A stretch of 58,389 nt of DNA from CAZXFH01 sp964640055 (lineage in GTDB: Bacteria; Fidelibacterota; UBA2242; JAFGTP01), in the NCBI GenBank assembly GCA_964640055.1, contig CAZXFH010000018.1, positions 1 through 58,389 on the forward strand, written 5' to 3'. Below the pieces are notes generated by a model. It saw only the letters and a program-made list of their open reading frames with translations. It did not search any database and was not told the DNA's origin. Position 1 is the stretch's first letter, and each line of letters opens with the position of its first letter. The translations under genes and the position numbers were made by a program. Shown piece after piece: positions 7,679 to 16,213 of this stretch.

Positions 7679-8874
7679 GATGCTCTAGTTAACCACTCCT
7701 CCGGATTCAGTTTGTTGCGTTTGTTCCAAATTTCAAAATGGAGTAGGGTACCGCTCAGGGAGCCGGAATCGCCTACTTCGGCAAGCACGGTACGGGTGGA
7801 GACATACTGGTTTTCATAAACACGCACGTTATTAACATGGGTGTAGACGGTATAATATCCTGAACCATGATCCACAATTATGGTATTCCCAAAACCCCGG
7901 ATATAGGTGATGGTGGTGATCACACCGTCGAAGACAACCCGTACCGGTGTTCCCCGGGAGGCCTTGATATCGATACCTGAATTTTCAGTGATGGTTTTCA
8001 GGGTAGGGTGTTTATGGGTCCCAAATTTAGAGACGATCTCCCCGCTAACCGGCCAGTTCAGATGGCCTTTATTTTTCGGAAACAGGTTTTTACCCCGAAT
8101 TCCTGAAAGGGCGCGTTGCCGGGCTAATTCTTTTTCCCGGGCGGCTTTTTCTTCCTCCAGATTGGCAATTAATTGAGAAAGTTGTTTTGCGGCCGCTTGT
8201 TTTTCTTTAATCTGCGTCGCTAAGTAGTTTTTATTGCGTTTTGCAGCGGCTATTTGTTGATTCCGTTTTTTATTCTGCTGGGCCAGGCTGCGCTGATATT
8301 TGATCTGTTCATCGATTATCTGTCGTTTTTCCTCCAATTCTTTAAGCCGTTGCTGCTTTTTGCGATCCACTTCGCTAATATTGTGTTTGATATCAAAGGC
8401 CAGCTGTTTTTCGATATCGGCCAGAATGCGCAGATATTTATGGCGATAGATGGCCTGATTCAGCGATTGCGAGGTCAGCAGTAGTTCCAGATCATTATAG
8501 TCGCCCTTTTTATAGACATAGACTAAGCGGGCGGCGAATTCCGCTTTCAATGCTTTCAATTTCATTTCAAGTGTGCTGATGGACTGTTCTGTTTCCCGGA
8601 TCTGGCGTTCCTTTTGTTGCCGTTCACGCTGCAGCTGGGTAATAAGTTTTTCAGTCAGACTGATTTTCTTTTCCGTTTCATGCAGGCGGGTTAAAAGCGA
8701 TTTTTCCTCGGATTCAACGGTTCTCAGTTCTTGCTGGTATTCACGGATTTCCTTCCGGATTTTATTCAATTCATCGGATCTGTATTCAATTTTTTTGTCC
8801 AGATCCTGTTGCGCCGGTAATAGTTGCAGCAGACAAATGAAAGGTAATATGGATTTTAAATATTTCATCAACAT
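7675..8874 (-). CDS. EnvC-like murein hydrolase activator (degenerate LytM domain)
   Basis: Periplasmic protein of 399 residues: signal peptide (about 1-21), a long coiled coil rich in Glu, Lys and Gln (about 22-250), then a C-terminal LytM/M23 domain (about 270-395). The zinc-site motif of active enzymes is not complete: the usual first His before GIDI is Asn (NSGIDIKA), and the usual HLHFE is LLHFE. That fits a non-catalytic activator of amidases, as for E. coli EnvC, acting at cell separation. The ATG at 8868 is an alternative start. It follows the Fe-S protein gene by 49 bp and overlaps holB by 4 bp. Confidence 0.85.
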   Translation of the reverse strand: MLMKYLKSILPFICLLQLLPAQQDLDKKIEYRSDELNKIRKEIREYQQELRTVESEEKSLLTRLHETEKKISLTEKLITQLQRERQQKERQIRETEQSISTLEMKLKALKAEFAARLVYVYKKGDYNDLELLLTSQSLNQAIYRHKYLRILADIEKQLAFDIKHNISEVDRKKQQRLKELEEKRQIIDEQIKYQRSLAQQNKKRNQQIAAAKRNKNYLATQIKEKQAAAKQLSQLIANLEEEKAAREKELARQRALSGIRGKNLFPKNKGHLNWPVSGEIVSKFGTHKHPTLKTITENSGIDIKASRGTPVRVVFDGVITTITYIRGFGNTIIVDHGSGYYTVYTHVNNVRVYENQYVSTRTVLAEVGDSGSLSGTLLHFEIWNKRNKLNPEEWLTRAS

Positions 8875-8923
8875 AATACTTCGTCAAAGCAAAATAGTAA
8901 AATTCCATCTCAGATTCAAGTCT

Positions 8924-10318
8924 CTAATGATATGATTCCGCATTTATATTTTTATCATCGGGAGAAAGTGTTTTTTCTCTTTGCATCCAGGCTGGTAACG
9001 GTCGGGGGGTGGGTCGTTTTCCGTATATGAAATCATCCAAAACCACTGCCCAGCGGCGCACTAGTCCGGAATGTCTGATCAGTCGCCGGATAAGGTTATG
9101 GAATAAGTTATCGGGATGGGCATAGGGGCAAACACGGATGCAACGGGCACAATCTGTCCCGGTTTTGGCCCAATAGGTAAAACAGGCTTCTGAATTGATC
9201 TGCCAGCGTAGCACCCCGTCTATCTGTTGGCGGGTATGAGTGGGAATGGCCTGGGCCGGACAATTATGGGCACATTTCTGGCAGTGTTCGCAGAAATCAA
9301 TCACTGTGGGATCAAAGGTGCGGGAATCCGTTACAAGCGCCAGATTTGTGGTCACGACCGCCAGCCGGATGCGCGGTCCCTGCCTGGGGGTCATCAAGAG
9401 TCCCATACGACCGATTTCACCCAGGCCGGCATCCCGGGCCACCAAGGGGCAAACTACTTCATAATTGCCGTCAATATGGGCCCGGGCAGTATACCCCAGA
9501 CGGCGTATACAGGCGGCCAGTTGGATAGCGATCACTCCGGCCTTAAGGTATTGTCGGGCGGATTCCATGACTACCGGGGCCTGCGGAGCGTGGTGTATCA
9601 TTTCCATATCCATGGGAACACTCAGAGCGATGGCAAAGGAATGCTGTGGTTCGATTGGCTGTCCGTAACGCTGATCTCGCCCACCACGGCTGTAGAGATG
9701 ATAAGGGTGCAGCCGGGTGATTCCAATATCTTCGGCGCCCAGTTGAAGTGTCCAATGCTTAAGGAAAAGGGTGATTTCTTGGGGGTCAAGATCAACAGGG
9801 TGGCCGGCAAATTCGCCGTCAACCTTGGTTCTTAAATATTTAATTGTATCGAAACTGGCCTCAGCTGCGGCAAAAGCCCGGGAATGATAACAGCGGGTTC
9901 CGGCGCTGAGTAATCCCGGATGGCTGCGAAATATATCATCCGCTGCTTTTTCTTTGGGATGTGTTCGGTAGTAGGTTTTATACCGGGGCGATCCCGGATG
10001 CAATTCTTGTCGTGAGAACATGGTATCGCGTTCGTCGATCCGCAGGGTGGGCCTACTATCCTGAATTTTTTTTGTAAAAGAAATAGGCAATAAAAGCAAT
10101 AAGAAACCCAACACAGGAAATGACAAAAGAATAAGGGCAATCGCCAGTTTACCGGGGAAACTAAATGCAGCGGTGATAAAGTATAGCAAGGGGATTAAAA
10201 GTATTGAGCCACAAAACATGCGTGTGGCACGTGGTTCATTTTCCCGATGAGCTACCAGAACAGCATAGAGCAGGCTAATTAATAAAATTATTCCAAAAAT
10301 AATCAGGAGTGCTGTCAT
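8924..10318 (-). CDS. Membrane-anchored reductive-dehalogenase-like Fe-S protein
   Basis: A 464-residue protein with three hydrophobic helices at the N-terminus (about 2-22, 33-54, 56-79) and a long C-terminal domain resembling the cobalamin-dependent reductive dehalogenase/epoxyqueuosine reductase group. Two 4Fe-4S motifs are visible: CEHCQKCAHNCP (about 341-352) and a second with CFTYWAKTGTDCARCIRVCP (about 379-398). There is no Tat signal, unlike classical respiratory RdhA, and no small RdhB-type anchor next to it; the N-terminal helices could replace that anchor. Substrate unknown; dehalogenation is not shown. It is the first gene of the leftward operon that continues with housekeeping genes. 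Confidence 0.75.
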   Translation of the reverse strand: MTALLIIFGIILLISLLYAVLVAHRENEPRATRMFCGSILLIPLLYFITAAFSFPGKLAIALILLSFPVLGFLLLLLPISFTKKIQDSRPTLRIDERDTMFSRQELHPGSPRYKTYYRTHPKEKAADDIFRSHPGLLSAGTRCYHSRAFAAAEASFDTIKYLRTKVDGEFAGHPVDLDPQEITLFLKHWTLQLGAEDIGITRLHPYHLYSRGGRDQRYGQPIEPQHSFAIALSVPMDMEMIHHAPQAPVVMESARQYLKAGVIAIQLAACIRRLGYTARAHIDGNYEVVCPLVARDAGLGEIGRMGLLMTPRQGPRIRLAVVTTNLALVTDSRTFDPTVIDFCEHCQKCAHNCPAQAIPTHTRQQIDGVLRWQINSEACFTYWAKTGTDCARCIRVCPYAHPDNLFHNLIRRLIRHSGLVRRWAVVLDDFIYGKRPTPRPLPAWMQREKTLSPDDKNINAESYH

Positions 10319-10589
10319 AAATATTTGGCTTGTCTAGATGTCACTAGATTAAAGTAAGGACCTAATTTTCTCCTGTTAATTTATTAAATTGCCATATTAA
10401 ATTAAAATATAGTTTTAATTAAGGTGAGAAGGAGTTAAAATAAAGGGGGTATATGCCCGACACAGCTATTTGTTTCAAATTGATTTTGTAATAAATTAAA
10501 ACGGCGCTACACGTATTCACCATCCGGCGTGATTATATTTGTTAATCATATACAACCGTAGCGCACAGCTATAGCGAGAGAGGGGTATC
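10319..10589. promoter_or_regulatory. Divergent intergenic region with candidate structured leader for the aro operon
   Basis: This region carries the promoters of both divergent operons. Between 10504 and 10564 a pairing GCGCTAC/GTAGCGC (10504-10510 with 10558-10564) encloses a second possible stem TGATTA/TAATCA (10530-10535 with 10543-10548). A 12-codon frame (10453-10491) with a G-rich sequence before it also exists, but has only one Phe and no Trp or Tyr. The leader could be regulatory; there is no match to a riboswitch class I know. Confidence 0.35.
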
Positions 10590-11405
10590 ATGGATTTAAA
10601 ATTAGCGGCCAAGAAAAAAGGTCCTAAAACCGTTATTGATGTCAACGGTATAAAAGTGGGTCAGGGGTTGGTTGTCATTGCCGGTCCCTGCTCCGTGGAA
10701 AATGAAAAGCAGACCATTGCGACTGCCCAGGCAGTAAAGGCTGCCGGTGGCAAGATGTTACGGGGTGGGGCTTTTAAGCCACGGACCTCGCCTTATTCTT
10801 TTCAGGGGCTGGGACTAAAGGGCTTGAAAATATTAGAGAAAGCCAAATATGAGACCGGCTTACCGATTGTCACCGAGGTACTGGATTCAAGGGATGTGAC
10901 CTGGATCTGCGAATATGCCGATGTTTTACAAATCGGGGCCCGCAATATGCAGAATTTTTCACTTCTTAAGGAAGTGGGGCGGGCCAATAAACCGGTGTTG
11001 TTGAAACGGGGCATGTATTCAACCCTCAAAGAATGGCTTAATTGTGCAGAATATATTCTTTCGGAAGGTAACCCGAATGTGATCTTATGTGAACGCGGGA
11101 TTCGTACTTTTGAAACCTACACACGTAATACCTTGGATCTGAGCTCTGTACCTGCTGTTAAGGAGCAGACCCACTTGCCGGTCATGGTTGATCCTTCCCA
11201 CGGTACAGGTAAACTGAGTTTAATCCGGCCCATGAGCCTGGCGGCTGTGGCCGCCGGCGCCGATGGACTTCTGGTAGAAGTCCACATTAATCCGGAAAAA
11301 GCGCTCAGTGATAAACATCAGCAGATGACACCTGAGATGTTCAAGCAATATATGCAAGCCATTCACAAAATCTCCGATTGTATAAAAGCACTACCATCAA
11401 AATAG
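10590..11405 (+). CDS. aroF: 3-deoxy-7-phosphoheptulonate (DAHP) synthase, type I-beta
   Basis: Condenses phosphoenolpyruvate and erythrose 4-phosphate, the first step of aromatic biosynthesis. The 271 residues are a catalytic TIM barrel of the I-beta (KDO8P-synthase-like) subfamily: AGPCSVE, GGAFKPRTSPYSFQG, LQIGARNMQN, LLKRGM, DPSHGTG. There is no fused chorismate mutase or regulatory N-domain, so feedback control by such a domain is not expected here. First gene of the operon, with a purine-rich GAGAGGGG before the ATG. The symbol varies between species (aroF, aroG or aroA). Confidence 0.95.
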   Translation: MDLKLAAKKKGPKTVIDVNGIKVGQGLVVIAGPCSVENEKQTIATAQAVKAAGGKMLRGGAFKPRTSPYSFQGLGLKGLKILEKAKYETGLPIVTEVLDSRDVTWICEYADVLQIGARNMQNFSLLKEVGRANKPVLLKRGMYSTLKEWLNCAEYILSEGNPNVILCERGIRTFETYTRNTLDLSSVPAVKEQTHLPVMVDPSHGTGKLSLIRPMSLAAVAAGADGLLVEVHINPEKALSDKHQQMTPEMFKQYMQAIHKISDCIKALPSK

Positions 11406-11417
11406 GGGATAAAGACC

Positions 11418-12470
11418 ATGTTGAAAGATATTCGTGAACAAATAGATCTCATTGATTCCAAGCTGTTAAAACTCCTCAACGAACGTATGGAACAGGCTAT
11501 TATTGCCGGACGTTTTAAATCCAAAATTGAAGATAGTGAAAGAGAACGCAAAATTCTGGCCCGTATTGAAGCGGATTTTGGTGAACTGATTGAACCGGAA
11601 TTCTGTAAAACCTTATTCAAGTCAATTTTCAAGGAAAGCAAACGGTTGCAACAGAAAGATTTTCAGGTAATCGCTTTTCAAGGTGAGCACGGGGCCTATA
11701 GTGAGATGGCGGCTAAAAACTGGCAGAAAAAGCTGATCACGATTCCTTGTGATGCCTTTGCCGATGTCTTTGCCGGTATTCGGTCGGGACTCTATGATTA
11801 TGGAATTGTGCCGGTTGAGAATACTCTTGGTGGTGTGGTTGGCCAGGTTAACGAGCTGCTCATGCAGACCGAACTGCAGGTCGTGGGTGCGGTAGAACAA
11901 CCCATTCATCACTGCTTGTTGGCCTTTCCGGGCGCTGACCATCGGGAGATTCGTAAGGTCTATTCCCATTCCCAGGCCATTGCCCAGTGTAAAAATTTTC
12001 TGGAGCGCAATAAACTGGAAGCCGTGCCTTTTTATGATACGGCCGGGGCCGCTCGCAATCTGTTTGAAAAACGCGAAACCACAGCGGCTGTCATTGCCAG
12101 TCAGCTGGCTGCCCGCTTATATCACCTGGAAATAATCAAAGAGAATATCGAAGATCTGAAGACGAATAACACCCGTTTCCTCATTCTGGCTAAGGAATCT
12201 GCTGCGAAAGCCGGAGATAAATGTTCGATCTTGTTTGCTACGGCCCACAAGGCCGGTACTTTATTCAAGGTACTGGATCTGTTTGCCCAGGCTAATATTA
12301 ATCTGACCCGCATCGAATCTATGCCCAAAGAACCGGGCAGCTATGCGTTTTTTCTGGATTTCGAAGGGTCAGATAAAGATCAAAAAGTAAAAAATGTGCT
12401 GGATAAGATGAGCGACATTACCCGGGAAGTTCGGGTTTTGGGATGTTATAAGGAAAGGAAAGTAAAATGA
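11418..12470 (+). CDS. pheA: Bifunctional chorismate mutase/prephenate dehydratase
   Basis: The P-protein for phenylalanine: converts chorismate to prephenate and on to phenylpyruvate. The 350 residues have three parts: AroQ-type chorismate mutase (about 1-85, IREQIDLIDSKLLKLLNER), prephenate dehydratase (about 88-265, with FQGEHGAYSE, GIVPVENT and the NNTRF motif), and a C-terminal ACT domain (about 272-345, RIESMP) that normally binds phenylalanine for feedback inhibition. It lies 12 bp after the DAHP synthase gene and overlaps tyrA by 4 bp. Confidence 0.97.
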   Translation: MLKDIREQIDLIDSKLLKLLNERMEQAIIAGRFKSKIEDSERERKILARIEADFGELIEPEFCKTLFKSIFKESKRLQQKDFQVIAFQGEHGAYSEMAAKNWQKKLITIPCDAFADVFAGIRSGLYDYGIVPVENTLGGVVGQVNELLMQTELQVVGAVEQPIHHCLLAFPGADHREIRKVYSHSQAIAQCKNFLERNKLEAVPFYDTAGAARNLFEKRETTAAVIASQLAARLYHLEIIKENIEDLKTNNTRFLILAKESAAKAGDKCSILFATAHKAGTLFKVLDLFAQANINLTRIESMPKEPGSYAFFLDFEGSDKDQKVKNVLDKMSDITREVRVLGCYKERKVK

Positions 12471-13240
12471 AGATCTGTGTTTTGGGAGCCGGACATATGG
12501 GGACCTGGTTTGTGGAGGAACTCTGTCATGATCACGAGGTGGCGGTTTATGATGTGGAACCCCGCAAGATGAAATATTTTGTAAATGTGACCCGTTTTAT
12601 GGAGATCAAAGAAGTTGCCGACTTTAAACCCGAGCTGCTATTGAATGCGGTTACCTTGCAGAAAACCAGGGATGCTTTTGATGCGGTCTTACCCCACCTG
12701 TCGGATAACTGTATGCTCTCCGATATCATGTCGGTTAAGAATGGTATTAATGAGTATTATAAAAAAAGCGGTAAACGGTTTGTTTCAACCCATCCTATGT
12801 TCGGTCCTACCTTTGCCAACATCCGTGACCTGAGTGATGAAAATGCGATCATTATCCGGGAGTCAGATCCGGAGGGTAAAAAATTTTTTAAGAACCTGTA
12901 TCAAAAACTGAATCTGAAAATTTATGAATACAGTTTTGACCAGCATGATCAGGTAACAGCCTATTCCCTGGGTACACCTTTTACGGCTTCCCTGGTTTTT
13001 AGTGCCTGTTTGAAAAATCAAGAAGCCCCGGGCACTACCTTTAAGAAGCATATGGAAATTGCCAAGGGACTCTTATCCGAAGACGATTATCTGCTTTCAG
13101 AGATCATGTTCAACCCACACGTCCTCAGTCAGGTGGAAAAGATCAACTCACAGCTGTCCTACCTGACACACATTATCCGCAGCCGTGACTATGAAGTCAT
13201 GCAGGATTTTCTGGATAAATTACGTGAAAACATTGAATGA
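12467..13240 (+). CDS. tyrA: Prephenate dehydrogenase
   Basis: Oxidises prephenate to 4-hydroxyphenylpyruvate for tyrosine. The 257 residues begin with an NAD(P)-binding Rossmann motif (VLGAGHMGTW). The substrate part shows SVK and THPMFGP at about residues 88-110. Short for the family, with no ACT or mutase domain, so mutase activity must come from the upstream PheA. Translationally coupled to pheA by a 4-bp overlap. Confidence 0.93.
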   Translation: MKICVLGAGHMGTWFVEELCHDHEVAVYDVEPRKMKYFVNVTRFMEIKEVADFKPELLLNAVTLQKTRDAFDAVLPHLSDNCMLSDIMSVKNGINEYYKKSGKRFVSTHPMFGPTFANIRDLSDENAIIIRESDPEGKKFFKNLYQKLNLKIYEYSFDQHDQVTAYSLGTPFTASLVFSACLKNQEAPGTTFKKHMEIAKGLLSEDDYLLSEIMFNPHVLSQVEKINSQLSYLTHIIRSRDYEVMQDFLDKLRENIE

Positions 13241-13315
13241 AGGGGAGTATAATTCTCAGGGATAACGCAGCCTAAATTTTCCCGAATTCCTTTTGAGTAA
13301 AATACAGGTATAATT

Positions 13316-14434
13316 GTGTACAAAAAGATCAAAGTGGATATCAAGAAAGCCGACCGGCAATACAGTATTCATATTGACAGCCAGATTTATACCGCGTTAA
13401 AGCGTTTTATTGAAGAAAAATATGATCATAAAAAGCTGATCATCATTACCGATGACACGGTAAAACAGGCCTATGGTGAAACACTCCGGCAAACGTTTAG
13501 TGATTTCAACCCCTGTTTATTATCAATTTTACCGGGTGAAGTGAGTAAATCCCGGGAAAGTAAGGCCTGTTTGGAAGACCAGTTGCTAGCAATGCAGTAC
13601 GGGCGGGATTCTCTGATCATTGGATTTGGTGGCGGCGTGGTTGGCGACCTGGCCGGATTCCTAGCGTCGACCTATATGCGGGGCATACCCGTCATTCAGG
13701 TGCCCACCACTTTATTGGCTATGGTAGATTCTTCGGTGGGCGGTAAAACCGCGATCAACACCCGGTTTGGCAAGAATTTACTGGGGACCTTCTGGCAGCC
13801 CGCAGGAGTTTTTGTAGGCTTGGATTGTCTGAAGACTTTGCCGCAAAAGGAATATCTGAATGGACTGGCTGAAGCCTTGAAGATTGCTACTATTCTGGAC
13901 CGGGAATTATTTGAGTTTATTGAACAGAAAGTAGCCCAAATTATGGCCCGGGACAGGGCGGTCATGGCTCGTATAGTAACCCGCTGTATTGAATTGAAGC
14001 GTATAGTAGTGCAGGCTGATGAGGAAGAGGCGGGATACCGGCAAATATTGAATTTTGGACATACCATCGGTCATGCCCTGGAAGCGGTAAACAATTTTCG
14101 GGATAAACACGGCTTTTCTATCAGTCGCGGCATGGCGGCCGAGACCCATTTGGCGACTTTAATTAACGACCTCAAACCGGCTGAAGCGCAACGGTTCATT
14201 TATCTGCAGAAAGAACTCAATTTACCTACTCAGTTGGACCGGACTTATGATTACGACCAATTGATTGGGTGTATGCGCTCCGATAAAAAGGCTGTCAATA
14301 AGATTCCGCGCTTTGTTTTGCTGGATGGGCTTGGTAAGGTCAAAAAGACCGGCAATACCTACTCTTTTACCTGTGAGAACAGGTTAATTAAACAGGCTCT
14401 GGCGGCCATTGATACCAAAAAGGAACAAGTTTAA
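13316..14434 (+). CDS. aroB: 3-dehydroquinate synthase
   Basis: Cyclises DAHP to 3-dehydroquinate, using NAD and a divalent metal. The 372 residues include GFGGGVVGDLAGF, PTTLLAMVDSSVGGKTAIN, NGLAEALKIA and the metal-ligand region NFGHTIGHALE. The chosen start is GTG at 13316, which gives the normal N-terminus, but it has no clear Shine-Dalgarno sequence and follows a 75-bp gap after tyrA. The start is therefore the weak point. The stop overlaps the aroA ATG by one base. Confidence 0.95.
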   Translation: MYKKIKVDIKKADRQYSIHIDSQIYTALKRFIEEKYDHKKLIIITDDTVKQAYGETLRQTFSDFNPCLLSILPGEVSKSRESKACLEDQLLAMQYGRDSLIIGFGGGVVGDLAGFLASTYMRGIPVIQVPTTLLAMVDSSVGGKTAINTRFGKNLLGTFWQPAGVFVGLDCLKTLPQKEYLNGLAEALKIATILDRELFEFIEQKVAQIMARDRAVMARIVTRCIELKRIVVQADEEEAGYRQILNFGHTIGHALEAVNNFRDKHGFSISRGMAAETHLATLINDLKPAEAQRFIYLQKELNLPTQLDRTYDYDQLIGCMRSDKKAVNKIPRFVLLDGLGKVKKTGNTYSFTCENRLIKQALAAIDTKKEQV

Positions 14435-15714
14435 TGTTCAGAGAGATCAAACCGAGCGCAAAATTATCCGGTGAACTCAGTGTGCCGGGCAGTAAATATG
14501 TGGCTAACCGGGTGCTAATGATCGCTGCGCTGGCCAAGGGGAAATCCCTGATCAAAAATATTCCCTTTAATGATGATATTCGACATGCCTTGAAGGCTTT
14601 GGCTCAATTGGGCATTACCCAGAAACGGGTGAAAAACGATCTCTACATAACCGGCTGTGGCGGACATTTTACACCGGGTAAAGTTGACATTGATGTGGGC
14701 GAATCAGGCACGCTTATGCGTTTTATTACCGCGCTGGCAAGTTTACACGAAAATCTCACCATTATCAGTGGTAGTCAACGGATACAGCAACGGCCGGTAG
14801 GTACACTTTTGCGCAGTCTGGGTGAGTTGGGTATAAAAAATCGTGCCTGGCAAGCTGAGTATCCTCCGGTGGTCATCCATCCCAGCAAATTTAAGGGTGG
14901 TAAGACCATTATCGACGGTTGTATCAGCAGTCAGTTCATCAGTGCATTGTTGCTCATTGCACCCTATGCATCACAACCGGTTGAGATTGAATTAAGTTCC
15001 GCATTGGTATCCCGCCGCTATGTTGATCTGACCATCGCTTTGATGGAGACTTTTGGTGTACCGGTAGAGCGGGAAGGCTACCGCCGTTTTTCGGTGGATA
15101 ATCAGAAACAGTATCAAGCCAAAGAGTTTACGATCAAAGGGGATTGGAGTTCAGCCAATTATTTCTTAGCCGGTGCCGCTTTGACAGGGGGTGACGTTAA
15201 GATAACTAATCTGGATCCCCAAACACAGCAAGGAGAAGCCCGTTTTGTGAATATTCTGGAAAGCATGGGATGTAAAGTGGAAAGAAGTGACGCAGCTGTC
15301 CGAATAAGTTCATCAGGTGAGTTACAAGCAGTGGAAGTGGATATGGGGGATATGCCGGATGCCGTGCAAACCCAGGCCGTGCTGGCTCCCTTTGCCCGGG
15401 GAAGGACCCGGATCAGCAATATCGCCCATCTGAAATATAAAGAGTGTGATCGGGTAAAAGCCACGGCACAGGAGCTGCGTAACTTAGGCGCCAAGGTGAC
15501 TGTTGGTGAGGATGCCTTAGAAATCCAAGGCGAGACGATTTTACAGGGTGGGGAGGTAGCGACCTATAATGACCACCGTATGGCCATGAGTTTTGCTTTG
15601 ATCGGCTTGCGAATTGCCGGGATACTCATCCGGGAACCTGATTGTGTAAACAAATCCTTTCCCGAATTCTGGAAGCATCTTGCACAATTAGGCGTTGAGT
15701 TTCAGGATGTCTGA
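14434..15714 (+). CDS. aroA: 3-phosphoshikimate 1-carboxyvinyltransferase (EPSP synthase)
   Basis: Joins shikimate 3-phosphate and phosphoenolpyruvate. The 426 residues carry nearly all active-site residues by alignment with the E. coli enzyme: Lys and Arg in PGSKYVANR, SGTLMR, QRPVG, SSQF, DMPDA, KECDR, DHRMAM and KSFPEF. Two positions differ from the common pattern: Tyr replaces the usual Ser after the active-site Lys (GSKY rather than GSKS), and Phe follows MR where Pro is common. One-base overlap with aroB; the 3' end overlaps aroK by 8 bp. Confidence 0.96.
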   Translation: MFREIKPSAKLSGELSVPGSKYVANRVLMIAALAKGKSLIKNIPFNDDIRHALKALAQLGITQKRVKNDLYITGCGGHFTPGKVDIDVGESGTLMRFITALASLHENLTIISGSQRIQQRPVGTLLRSLGELGIKNRAWQAEYPPVVIHPSKFKGGKTIIDGCISSQFISALLLIAPYASQPVEIELSSALVSRRYVDLTIALMETFGVPVEREGYRRFSVDNQKQYQAKEFTIKGDWSSANYFLAGAALTGGDVKITNLDPQTQQGEARFVNILESMGCKVERSDAAVRISSSGELQAVEVDMGDMPDAVQTQAVLAPFARGRTRISNIAHLKYKECDRVKATAQELRNLGAKVTVGEDALEIQGETILQGGEVATYNDHRMAMSFALIGLRIAGILIREPDCVNKSFPEFWKHLAQLGVEFQDV

Positions 15715-16213
15715 TAATATTATCTTAATCGGTTATCGTGGGAGTGGAAAATCCGCAGTAGCCCGCCGTTTGGGGCAAAAATTGAACCGTGCGGTTATCA
15801 GTACCGATGAAAGGATTGAAGATAAGGTCGGACCGATCAAAGAGTTTGTCAAAACACATGGTTGGCAGGCTTTCCGGAGCATAGAGCAGCAAATAATCAA
15901 AGAAATTAAGGCGGAGAATGCGATTATTGACTGTGGCGGCGGCGTGATTGAGTCGTCTGAAAATATTAAAATACTAAAGCATTTAGGAATTATATTTTGG
16001 CTGAAAGCAAGAGTTGCACAGCTCCAGCAGCGCATTAAAAATAACCTAAACCGACCTGCTTTGTCGGATGGAAAAAGTTATTGGGAGGAAGTACCGGATA
16101 TCCTTACCCGGCGGGAGCCTATGTACCGAACAGCGGCTGATCATATTGTGAACACTCAGAAGAAATCAGTTGAAACCCTTGCAGCTGAAATTATCCAGCA
16201 TTTAAACCAATGA
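15707..16213 (+). CDS. aroK: Shikimate kinase
   Basis: Phosphorylates shikimate at the 3-position with ATP. The P-loop GYRGSGKS is at about residues 8-15, the substrate-binding Asp in STDERIE, the GGG motif in DCGGGV and the lid Arg in NRPAL. I take the ATG at 15707 (168 residues) rather than the TTG at 15695, because it gives the usual short N-terminus before the first beta strand. It overlaps aroA by 8 bp and the next gene by 4 bp. Confidence 0.95.
   Translation: MSDNIILIGYRGSGKSAVARRLGQKLNRAVISTDERIEDKVGPIKEFVKTHGWQAFRSIEQQIIKEIKAENAIIDCGGGVIESSENIKILKHLGIIFWLKARVAQLQQRIKNNLNRPALSDGKSYWEEVPDILTRREPMYRTAADHIVNTQKKSVETLAAEIIQHLNQ

Noticed and set aside
9227..9835. Long plus-strand open frame opposite the Fe-S protein gene
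   Set aside because: Antisense shadow of a clearly conserved gene on the minus strand; no domain.
10453..10491. 12-codon frame as a possible attenuator leader peptide
   Set aside because: A G-rich sequence precedes it, but only one Phe and no Tyr or Trp; no terminator/antiterminator pair found.
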